From an uncultured bacterium (lineage in GTDB: Bacteria; CAIJMQ01), in NCBI GenBank assembly GCA_903821905.1, contig CAIJMQ010000033.1:1-13981 (forward strand): DNA of 13,981 bases, given 5' to 3'. Position numbers and translations under genes: made by a program. This document shows, piece after piece, positions 8,543 to 13,981 of the stretch (position 1 is its first letter; each line of letters opens with the position of its first letter). The notes under the pieces are model-generated. The model did not search any database. It was not told the origin of the DNA and worked only from the letters and a program-made list of their open reading frames with translations.

Positions 8543-8944
8543 GTGAGACAATCAATTGTTCATGTTGCTTTGGTAGTTAGGGATTACGATGAGGCAATTG
8601 AGTTTTATACGAAGAAACTTCATTTCACTTTGGTCGAAGACACTTATCAACCCGAGCAAGATAAACGTTGGGTGGTAGTTTCTCCTCCCGGCTCTGGCGG
8701 TACGACATTGTTGCTTGCCAGAGCTTCAAAACCCGAACAGGAAAAGTTTATTGGCAGTCAAACGGGTGGAAGAGTTTTTCTGTTCCTAAATACTGATGAT
8801 TTCTGGCGTGACTATAATGAGATGGTTTCTAAGGGGATAAAATTTGTTAGAGCTCCTAAAAAGGAACCTTACGGTATGGTAGCTGTTTTTGAAGATTTAT
8901 ATGGCAATCTTTGGGACTTGCTGGAGCTGAATCCTAAATCCTAA
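8543..8944 (+). CDS. VOC (glyoxalase/bleomycin-resistance fold) family protein
   Basis: The 133-residue protein is a single-module VOC protein. It begins IVHVALVVRDYDEAIEFYTKKL (5-26), the first beta-alpha unit with metal-type His7. It continues with RWVVVSPPGSGGTTLLLARA (42-61), GGRVFLFLNTDDFWRDYNEM (75-94) and a final VFEDLYGNLWDLLEL (115-129) with acidic residues at the usual ligand position. Such proteins bind a divalent metal and act as lyases, isomerases, dioxygenases or drug-binding proteins; the substrate here is unknown. The start is GTG, chosen because GGAGAGG lies 7 nt upstream and because the frame begins exactly at the domain. Its 3' end overlaps by 11 nt an antisense fragment resembling the end of hisF. 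It is monocistronic or followed loosely by the membrane protein. Confidence 0.9.
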   Translation: MRQSIVHVALVVRDYDEAIEFYTKKLHFTLVEDTYQPEQDKRWVVVSPPGSGGTTLLLARASKPEQEKFIGSQTGGRVFLFLNTDDFWRDYNEMVSKGIKFVRAPKKEPYGMVAVFEDLYGNLWDLLELNPKS

Positions 8945-9024
8945 CCACTATTCCCTTCTTCTTTAAATATTCTTCCGTTTCTTTTCCCTCCCATTCGCCG
9001 TATAATAGGATATAGTTGAAAATC
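8934..9024 (-). pseudogene. hisF 3'-end-like fragment A
   Basis: Read on the minus strand this stretch encodes YGEWEGKETEEYLKKK then GIVVRI and a stop, matching the C-terminus of the HisF in this window (HYGEF...[11 protein letters not shown], stop) without a gap over about 23 residues. Upstream of that the similarity stops and there is no start codon or gene body, so it is a fragment rather than a gene. It ends inside the VOC gene's last codons on the opposite strand. It may be debris of a lost hisF copy or a dispersed repeat. Confidence 0.55.
9001..9006 (+). promoter_or_regulatory. Possible -10 element for the small membrane protein
   Basis: A perfect TATAAT occurs 121 nt before the membrane-protein ATG, with only a poor -35 (TTTCTT at 8978-8983). 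A transcript from here would start near 9013 and carry both hairpins of the leader. It lies within the hisF-like fragment, so it may be fortuitous. An alternative is TTGCGG (9072-9077) with TATCTA (9095-9100) at 17 nt. Confidence 0.3.
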
Positions 9025-9080
9025 CCGCATCGTAAGACGTTTGAAAAATCTCTTCGATATTTTTCAGACACTTGCGGGAT
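9022..9080 (+). promoter_or_regulatory. Long imperfect hairpin in the leader of the small membrane protein
   Basis: ATCCCGCA (9022-9029) is the exact reverse complement of TGCGGGAT (9073-9080). Nested inside, GTTTGAAAAAT (9039-9049) pairs with ATTTTTCAGAC (9059-9069) with one G-T wobble. Together they form a two-part stem with a 9/3-nt internal loop and a 9-nt apical loop. It has no T-tract, so it is not a standard terminator. It could be a structured 5' leader, a protein or RNA binding site, or a small palindromic repeat. Confidence 0.55.
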
Positions 9081-9086
9081 AATCGT

Positions 9087-9106
9087 AACGCATTTATCTA
9101 TGCGTT
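9087..9106 (+). promoter_or_regulatory. Second leader hairpin just before the ribosome site
   Basis: AACGCAT (9087-9093) and ATGCGTT (9100-9106) form a perfect 7-bp stem with a 6-nt loop, ending 6 nt before the AAGGAGG ribosome site at 9113-9119. It is well placed to influence translation start or transcript stability of the small membrane protein. Confidence 0.5.
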
Positions 9107-9126
9107 CCAATTAAGGAGGAGTTAAA

Positions 9127-9324
9127 ATGGCAAAGAAAAAAGCTACATGCTGTAATATGAAGGAAGGATGCGGAGGAGCTTTCTATTTTCTTGGGCTTAT
9201 CGGTGCGGCAATTTATTATATCTCAACCGCGGTTAGCTTCTGGATGGGAGTGTTAGGATTTTTAAAAGCAATTGTTTGGCCAGTATTTTTAGTCCTTGGA
9301 TTGCTTAAGTATATGGGCATATAA
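9127..9324 (+). CDS. Small two-helix membrane protein of unknown function
   Basis: The 65-residue protein starts at an ATG 7 nt after a near-perfect ribosome site AAGGAGG (9113-9119), strong support that it is translated. The N-terminus is basic (AKKKA) followed by a cysteine-containing CCNMKEGCGG (8-17). Then come two hydrophobic segments, about 18-37 (FYFLGLIGAAIYYISTAV) and 40-61 (MGVLGFLKAIVWPVFLVLGLL). Lysines at both ends suggest both termini on the cytoplasmic side. I recognise no characterised family; similar short glycine-rich two-helix proteins with an N-terminal Lys/Cys segment do occur in environmental genomes, as far as I recall. The cysteine cluster could bind metal or be oxidised, which is a guess. 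It stands alone between convergent pyrG and the VOC gene. Confidence 0.75.
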   Translation: MAKKKATCCNMKEGCGGAFYFLGLIGAAIYYISTAVSFWMGVLGFLKAIVWPVFLVLGLLKYMGI

Positions 9325-9342
9325 CAAAAACCTAACAAAGCG

Positions 9343-9426
9343 CTACACCCTAACTACTATTCTTTTTTTTCTTGAGGTGTTCTTTTGCTTCTTTGATTGA
9401 GTATTTGCCGTAGTGGGAAATTAGTC
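9343..9426 (-). pseudogene. hisF 3'-end-like fragment B, frameshifted
   Basis: Directly after the pyrG stop the minus strand encodes LISHYGKYSIKEAKEHLKKK, then, after one extra base in an A-tract (9363-9370), RIVVRV and a stop. This matches the HisF C-terminus here ([24 protein letters not shown]). There is no start codon or upstream gene body. It occupies the whole gap between pyrG and the small membrane protein apart from 18 nt. No convincing terminator hairpin is visible for either convergent unit. Confidence 0.6.
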
Positions 9427-11025
9427 CTATTTATTCCTTGCCGCTTTCACAAACTCTCTAAACAATGGGTGTGCTCTGTCTGGCTTTGATTTGAATTCGG
9501 GATGGAACTGGCAGGCGACGAACCAAGGATGGTCTTTTAGTTCTATTATCTCTACCAGATTTTTCTGCGGGTTGATACCTGAGAAGATAATACCTTTTGC
9601 TTCCATAATCTTTCTATACTTATTATTGAATTCGTATCTGTGTCTGTGGCGTTCTGAGATTTCTTCTTTTTTATAAGCGCTGAAGCTTTTAGTCCCTTTC
9701 TTTATCTGGCAACCGTATGCGCCAAGCCGCATTGTCCCGCCTTTGTTTTTTATCTTTTTCTGTTCTTCAAGTAAGCTGATGATGGGGTAGGGTGTCTTTT
9801 TATTAAACTCGGTGGAATTTGCGTTTGCCATTCCGCAGACGTTTCTTGCGAATTCTATGACTGCTGTTTGCATTCCGAGACATATACCTAAGAACGGAAT
9901 GTTGTTTTCTCTGGCGTATTTGATTGCTTCGATTTTTCCTTCGATGCCTCTATGACCAAATCCGCCGGGTACGAGTATTCCCTGAACATCTTTCAAGGAT
10001 TTTTCGGCGCCGTGTTTTGTGATTTCTTCGGATTCTATTTTTATTATCTGGAGTTTCGTATCGTTGGCGATACCGCCGTGGGTTAATGCTTCATATATTG
10101 ATTTATAGGAATCCTGTAATGTTATGTATTTGCCTACGACTGCAATGGTGGTGACTTTGGTTGCGTTTCTCATTCTGTCTATTACTCCGCATTTCCATTC
10201 CTTTAACTCGCCGTTTGTTTTTTTCAAGCCGAGTAAATCAAGTATCAATTTGCCTAATCCTTCTTTTTGATAGATGAGGGGTATTTCATAAATGGTTTCC
10301 ATATCAAGAGCGCCGATAACTGCGTCTTGGTTTACATTACAGAAGAGTGCGATTTTTGCTTTTATTTCTTTGCTTAAATTTTTCTCCGAACGGCAGAGGA
10401 GTATGTCGGGCTGAATACCTATTTCACGGAGTTTGCCGACGCTATGCTGAGTGGGTTTGGTTTTGATTTCTTGCGCGCTTTTAATATACGGTACAAGAGT
10501 CAGATGAATGTTTATTGCGTTGCACCTACCCAACTCTAACGTCATCTGTCTTACTGCTTCAAGGAAAGGTAAGCTTTCTATGTCTCCGACTGTTCCGCCG
10601 ATTTCAACTATAACCACATCCAATTTTTTGCCTGTTGAAGCTTTTTTTATTTGTGATTTTATTTCATCAGTAATGTGGGGAACGACCTGAACTGTTGCGC
10701 CTAGGAATTCGCCTTTTCTTTCTTTGCAGATAACAGAAAAATAAACTTTGCCGCTGGTGATGTTGTTGTCTTTACCAACAACTGCGTTGGTGAAGCGTTC
10801 GTAATGTCCCAGGTCCAAGTCGGTTTCTGCGCCGTCGTCTGTGACATAAACTTCGCCGTGTTGGAACGGGTTCATTGTGCCGGGGTCAACATTGATATAT
10901 GGGTCGCATTTGATGAGGGTTATTTTAAGCCCCATTGATTCAAGGAGTTTGCCGATGGAAGCTGATGCGATGCCTTTGCCTAAGCTCGAAATTACTCCGC
11001 CGGTAACGAATATATATTTGGGCAT
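9427..11025 (-). CDS. pyrG: CTP synthase (glutamine-hydrolysing)
   Basis: PyrG converts UTP to CTP with ATP and glutamine, the last step of pyrimidine nucleotide synthesis. The N-terminal synthetase domain begins [18 protein letters not shown] with the ATP loop at 9-18, followed by [40 protein letters not shown] and [12 protein letters not shown] (140-151). The C-terminal class I glutaminase domain starts near 293 and has the full triad: Cys382 in GICLGMQ, and His508 and Glu510 in QFHPE. The length of 532 is normal. The ATG is 1 nt after the purF stop, so it is the last gene of the guaA-hisH-hisF-purF-pyrG unit and probably translated by coupling. Its stop is followed at once by a hisF-like fragment. 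Confidence 0.98.
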   Translation of the reverse strand: MPKYIFVTGGVISSLGKGIASASIGKLLESMGLKITLIKCDPYINVDPGTMNPFQHGEVYVTDDGAETDLDLGHYERFTNAVVGKDNNITSGKVYFSVICKERKGEFLGATVQVVPHITDEIKSQIKKASTGKKLDVVIVEIGGTVGDIESLPFLEAVRQMTLELGRCNAINIHLTLVPYIKSAQEIKTKPTQHSVGKLREIGIQPDILLCRSEKNLSKEIKAKIALFCNVNQDAVIGALDMETIYEIPLIYQKEGLGKLILDLLGLKKTNGELKEWKCGVIDRMRNATKVTTIAVVGKYITLQDSYKSIYEALTHGGIANDTKLQIIKIESEEITKHGAEKSLKDVQGILVPGGFGHRGIEGKIEAIKYARENNIPFLGICLGMQTAVIEFARNVCGMANANSTEFNKKTPYPIISLLEEQKKIKNKGGTMRLGAYGCQIKKGTKSFSAYKKEEISERHRHRYEFNNKYRKIMEAKGIIFSGINPQKNLVEIIELKDHPWFVACQFHPEFKSKPDRAHPLFREFVKAARNK

Positions 11026-11026
11026 A

Positions 11027-12403
11027 TTAACAATTCTTCTCTAGCATGCTCTTGGAAATTTTCTTATATATTTTAGTTGAATAGTCGCCTGTAAAGCAAG
11101 CCGTACAAAATTCGTCTTTCGGCAATAACATTGCGTTTAACATTCCTTCTAAACTCAAGTATTTTAAACTGTCTAATCCTATAAAGTCTCTTATATTTTC
11201 AACGGTGCGGTTGTTAGCTATGAGTTCTTTTTTTGTCGGGAAGTCGATGCCGTAGAAACAGGGAGATATTATAGGTGGACAGCTGACACGCATATGGACT
11301 TCTTTTGCGCCGGCTTCGCGTAATGTTTTTACTCTGGCTTTGCTCGTGGTGCCGCGGACGATTGAGTCCTCTACGATGAGTATCCGTTTACCTTTAATAA
11401 CGTCTTTGATGGGGTTGAGTTTCACTTTTACCTTGAAGTCACGTATAAACTGCGACGGCTGAATGAATGTTCTGCCGACATAATGGTTTCTTATCAGACC
11501 TATCTCGTAGGGGATTCTACTTTCTTTTGCGAAGCCGAGTGCGGCGTAAATGCCTGAGTCGGGGATAGGCATGACCAAATCACAGTTTGCCGGATATTCT
11601 TTTGCCAATTGTGTGCCTAATTGTCTTCTCGTAAGATAAACATTTTTGCCGAATATATTACTATCAGGTCTTGCGAAATAGATGTATTCAAATATGCAGA
11701 GTGCATGTTTTCTCGGGAGGAAGGGTTTAATGGAATGAATACCTTTACTGTTAATAAACACTATTTCGCCGGGTTCTACTTCACGAACATATTCCGCCTG
11801 GATTAAATCCAAAGCGCATGTTTCGCTTGCAAGAATATAAGCTCCGTCTATTTTGCCGATACATAATGGTCTGAAACCGTGAGGGTCTCTTGCGCCGATC
11901 AACGTATCGTCTAACATCAAAACTATGGAATAAGCGCCTTCAAGTTGTGACAGCGCTTCGATGACGACTTGCTCTTTGTCGTGTTTGTCAGATTTTGTGA
12001 TTAAGTGGACGATGATTTCGGAGTCCATCGTTGTCTGAAATATGGAACCTCTCTCTTCCATTCCACGGCGCAGTTGCATTGTATTTACGAGATTGCCGTT
12101 GTGTGCAATGGCAATGTGGCCTTTTCTATGAGCTACAAGAAATGGCTGAATATTTTTGGAGATGCTTGAGCCGGTGGTTGAGTAACGGACGTGACCGATG
12201 GCTACATTTCCGTGGAGAGATTTTATTGTTTTTTCGTCGAAGACGTCTCCTACAAGTCCCATACCACAATGGTTTTTAATTTTCCCGTGGTTGTAAGCGA
12301 CTATGCCGGCGCTTTCTTCTCCGCGATGCTGGAGTGCGTAAAGCCCAAGATAGGTGAGCCGTGATGCATCTTTATGGCCGTGTATTCCAAATATTCCGCA
12401 CAT
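11027..12403 (-). CDS. purF: Amidophosphoribosyltransferase
   Basis: PurF carries out the first committed step of purine synthesis, making phosphoribosylamine from PRPP and glutamine. The protein begins MCGIFG, so Cys2 becomes the N-terminal nucleophile after Met removal with no propeptide to cleave. Class II glutaminase features follow: [14 protein letters not shown] (21-34), HVRYSTTG (71-78), AHNGNLVN (100-107). The phosphoribosyltransferase domain has the PRPP loop [14 protein letters not shown] (341-354). Cys236, Cys382, Cys433 and Cys436 match the four [4Fe-4S] ligands of the Bacillus subtilis enzyme, so this is the iron-sulfur type. The length of 458 is typical. A strong GGAGG site lies in the 14-nt gap after hisF. 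Both sites look functional. Confidence 0.98.
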   Translation of the reverse strand: MCGIFGIHGHKDASRLTYLGLYALQHRGEESAGIVAYNHGKIKNHCGMGLVGDVFDEKTIKSLHGNVAIGHVRYSTTGSSISKNIQPFLVAHRKGHIAIAHNGNLVNTMQLRRGMEERGSIFQTTMDSEIIVHLITKSDKHDKEQVVIEALSQLEGAYSIVLMLDDTLIGARDPHGFRPLCIGKIDGAYILASETCALDLIQAEYVREVEPGEIVFINSKGIHSIKPFLPRKHALCIFEYIYFARPDSNIFGKNVYLTRRQLGTQLAKEYPANCDLVMPIPDSGIYAALGFAKESRIPYEIGLIRNHYVGRTFIQPSQFIRDFKVKVKLNPIKDVIKGKRILIVEDSIVRGTTSKARVKTLREAGAKEVHMRVSCPPIISPCFYGIDFPTKKELIANNRTVENIRDFIGLDSLKYLSLEGMLNAMLLPKDEFCTACFTGDYSTKIYKKISKSMLEKNC

Positions 12404-12417
12404 AGTTTTACCTCCAG

Positions 12418-13218
12418 CTATATTCTAACTATTATTCCTTTATCTCTTAAATATTTTTTTGCATCTTGAATAGAGAACTCACCGTAATGGAAAATAGAAG
12501 CGGCGAGGACTGCATCTGCTTTGCCTTTGGTTAGGGCTTCTTCAAGATGTGCTAAGTTGCCTGCTCCACCGGAAGCGATTACGGGTATGTTGACTGCTTC
12601 GGATATAGCTCTTGTTAACTGCAAATCGTATCCGTCTTTTGTCCCGTCTTTGTCCATACTTGTTAAAAGAATTTCTCCTGCTCCCAATTTTTCAGCTTGC
12701 TTTGCCCACTCCACTGCATCTACGCCGGTAGGTTTTCTTCCGCCGTATGTATATACTTCCCAACTTGATGTGCGAGTTTGCGGGTGTGTTAGTTTGCGGG
12801 TGTTTAACTGGCTAATCATTTTTTTAGCATCTATCGCCACTACTATGCATTGGCTTCCGAATTCTTCGGCGGATTCTTTTATTAAATTTGGATTCTCTAT
12901 CGCCGCTGTATTTATAGAAACTTTATCTGCACCGCTTTTGAGGAGAAGTCGTATATCTTCTAAATTTCTTATGCCTCCTCCGACAGTAAGAGGAATGAAA
13001 ACTTTCTCGGCGGTTTTTGCCACTATTTCCAACATTGCACTGCGTTTTTCAACGCTGGCGGTAATGTCAAGATAGACGAGCTCGTCTGCGCCTTCTTTAC
13101 TGTAAGTGGAAGCCGTTTCGACAGGGTCGCCCGCATCTTTTAAGTTTATGAAATTTATCCCTTTTACTACGCGGCCGTCTTTTACGTCCAAACAGGGAAT
13201 TATTCTTTTTGCCAGCAT
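12418..13218 (-). CDS. hisF: Imidazole glycerol phosphate synthase cyclase subunit with an in-frame insertion
   Basis: HisF uses ammonia from HisH to close the imidazole ring, giving imidazole glycerol phosphate and the purine intermediate AICAR. The (beta/alpha)8 barrel is complete. Catalytic Asp11 is in [16 protein letters not shown] and Asp130 in [32 protein letters not shown] and VIASGGAG are the phosphate and barrel motifs. At 266 residues it is about 13 longer than usual, and the excess lies between Asp130 and [13 protein letters not shown]. There, about residues 134-151 are Thr/Arg/Lys/Pro-rich and encoded by a tandem repeat (12775-12803). The loop after strand 5 is on the catalytic face, but an in-frame insert with conserved flanks suggests it is tolerated. 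The start overlaps the hisH stop in TAATG, with a GAGGT site upstream. Confidence 0.97.
   Translation of the reverse strand: MLAKRIIPCLDVKDGRVVKGINFINLKDAGDPVETASTYSKEGADELVYLDITASVEKRSAMLEIVAKTAEKVFIPLTVGGGIRNLEDIRLLLKSGADKVSINTAAIENPNLIKESAEEFGSQCIVVAIDAKKMISQLNTRKLTHPQTRTSSWEVYTYGGRKPTGVDAVEWAKQAEKLGAGEILLTSMDKDGTKDGYDLQLTRAISEAVNIPVIASGGAGNLAHLEEALTKGKADAVLAASIFHYGEFSIQDAKKYLRDKGIIVRI
12775..12803 (+). repeat. 13-bp tandem direct repeat inside hisF
   Basis: AGTTTGCGGGTGT occurs at 12775-12787 and again at 12791-12803, a 16-nt period with exact copies. Because 16 is not a multiple of three, the two copies encode different residues (hisF 139-148 overall). It coincides with the extra segment of HisF and looks like an inserted low-complexity or dispersed repeat that happened to keep the frame. 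Confidence 0.8.
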
Positions 13219-13823
13219 TATGACCTCGTTAATTCAACAAAGTTTTTTAATATTTTTAAACCTAAATCGGAACTTTTTTCGGGGTGGAATTGCACACCCC
13301 ATATATTGTCTTTATTCACTGCTGAGACAAAATCTTTGCCGTATTGGGTAACCGCTATGACGGTATTTTTATCTTTTGGCTCAACATAATAAGAATGGTC
13401 AAAATAGAAGTAAGAATTGTCAGGTATGCCGTCGAATAAATCCGTTGTATTTAGTTTTATCTGGTTCCATCCCATGTGCGGTATTTTTACATTGGGAGCA
13501 AATTTTTTAACACTGCCTTTTAGAATACCTAATCCTTTGGAGACGCCGTGTTCTTCGCTTTCGGTGAATAATAATTGTAATCCCAAACAAATTCCTAAAA
13601 ATGGTTTATTGTTTTTGATAGATTCAAGTATTGCGGGTGATAATCCTAATTGTTCGAGATTCTCCATGCCTCTGCAAAATGCGCCCACACCGGGCAGGAC
13701 TATCGCTTCGGCGGATTTTATATCTTCGGGGCTATTAGTGACTTTTGTTTCTGCGCCGACAGACTCAAGTGCTTTACTGACACTTCTTAAATTCCCCATT
13801 CCATAATCGATTACAGCGATCAT
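13218..13823 (-). CDS. hisH: Imidazole glycerol phosphate synthase glutaminase subunit
   Basis: HisH hydrolyses glutamine and channels ammonia into HisF. The 201 residues are the family's normal length. It starts [20 protein letters not shown] and has VLPGVGAF (42-49) as the oxyanion-side loop. The nucleophile Cys79 lies in [13 protein letters not shown], and HMGWN (116-120) is typical of the family. His180 and Glu182 in GVQFHPEKS complete the triad. The gene follows guaA after 9 nt, with no clear ribosome site, and overlaps hisF by one base. Other histidine genes are absent from the window, so hisHF is separated from at least part of the pathway or belongs to a mixed nucleotide operon. All catalytic residues are intact, in contrast to CarA. 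Confidence 0.98.
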   Translation of the reverse strand: MIAVIDYGMGNLRSVSKALESVGAETKVTNSPEDIKSAEAIVLPGVGAFCRGMENLEQLGLSPAILESIKNNKPFLGICLGLQLLFTESEEHGVSKGLGILKGSVKKFAPNVKIPHMGWNQIKLNTTDLFDGIPDNSYFYFDHSYYVEPKDKNTVIAVTQYGKDFVSAVNKDNIWGVQFHPEKSSDLGLKILKNFVELTRS

Positions 13824-13832
13824 ATTTTTAAA

Positions 13833-13981
13833 TTATTCCCACTCGATAGTAGCAGGTGGTTTGCTCGAGATATCATAAACCACTCTGTTTACGCCTTTAA
13901 CTTCATTGATAATTCTATTGGAAATTCTACCTAAAAGGTCGTAAGGTAGTTTTACCCAGTCGGCAGTCATACCGTCTTGAC
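13833..13981 (-). CDS. guaA: GMP synthase (glutamine-hydrolysing), C-terminal 48 residues
   Basis: Only the 3' end is in the window. It encodes [18 protein letters not shown], then [18 protein letters not shown] and finally KPPATIEWE with a TAA stop. This is the highly conserved C-terminal dimerisation segment of GuaA, which aminates XMP to GMP with glutamine and ATP. The catalytic glutaminase and ATP-pyrophosphatase domains lie beyond the right edge and cannot be judged. Nine nt separate it from hisH on the same strand, making it the first visible gene of the operon with hisH, hisF, purF and pyrG. Confidence 0.96.
   Translation of the reverse strand, partial: QDGMTADWVKLPYDLLGRISNRIINEVKGVNRVVYDISSKPPATIEWE

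Noticed and set aside
9022-9080. The long hairpin as an intrinsic terminator of the VOC gene
   Set aside because: No T-tract follows the stem in either direction, and it lies about 80 nt after the VOC stop.
12521-13075. 184-codon open frame on the plus strand, opposite hisF
   Set aside because: Antisense to a well-conserved barrel enzyme; no family resemblance and composition typical of a shadow frame.
1-13981. CRISPR arrays, tRNA or rRNA genes, complete insertion sequences
   Set aside because: No regularly spaced repeats, no cloverleaf-like sequence and no transposase frame were seen on either strand.

Overview
The window reads as part of a bacterial chromosome of moderate to low GC, with mostly house-keeping genes packed tightly on the minus strand. 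The lineage cannot be fixed from these genes. Short dispersed-repeat remnants and a degenerate CarA suit an uncultured environmental bacterium, but that is inference.

Left block (1-6595, minus strand, transcribed right to left): mnmG (tRNA wobble-uridine modification), a YhcC-type radical SAM protein overlapping its end, then carA and carB (carbamoyl phosphate for pyrimidines and arginine). carB runs off the left edge. CarA appears to have lost all three catalytic residues of its glutaminase site (Cys to Ser, His to Tyr, Glu to Val), so this carbamoyl phosphate synthetase is predicted to use free ammonia. This is the most important observation in the window.

Middle block (6599-9426): an AT-rich accessory island. 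It holds a two-gene minus-strand cassette, a beta-class DNA methyltransferase and an unrecognised partner that may be the cognate endonuclease. After a divergent promoter region come two plus-strand genes, a VOC/glyoxalase-fold protein and a 65-residue membrane protein. The membrane protein's leader can fold into two hairpins. The island's edges carry small fragments that resemble the 3' end of hisF, and possibly the end of a transposon-related repeat.

Right block (9427-13981, minus strand): a compact apparent operon, guaA (3' end only), hisH, hisF, purF, pyrG, with gaps of 14 nt or less. HisH, PurF and PyrG have intact glutaminase residues. HisF carries an in-frame insertion of about 13 residues encoded by a GC-skewed tandem repeat.

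Taken together, the house-keeping genes concentrate glutamine amidotransferases of purine, histidine and pyrimidine synthesis (GuaA, HisH, PurF, PyrG, CarA). CarA is the exception, apparently having dropped glutamine.
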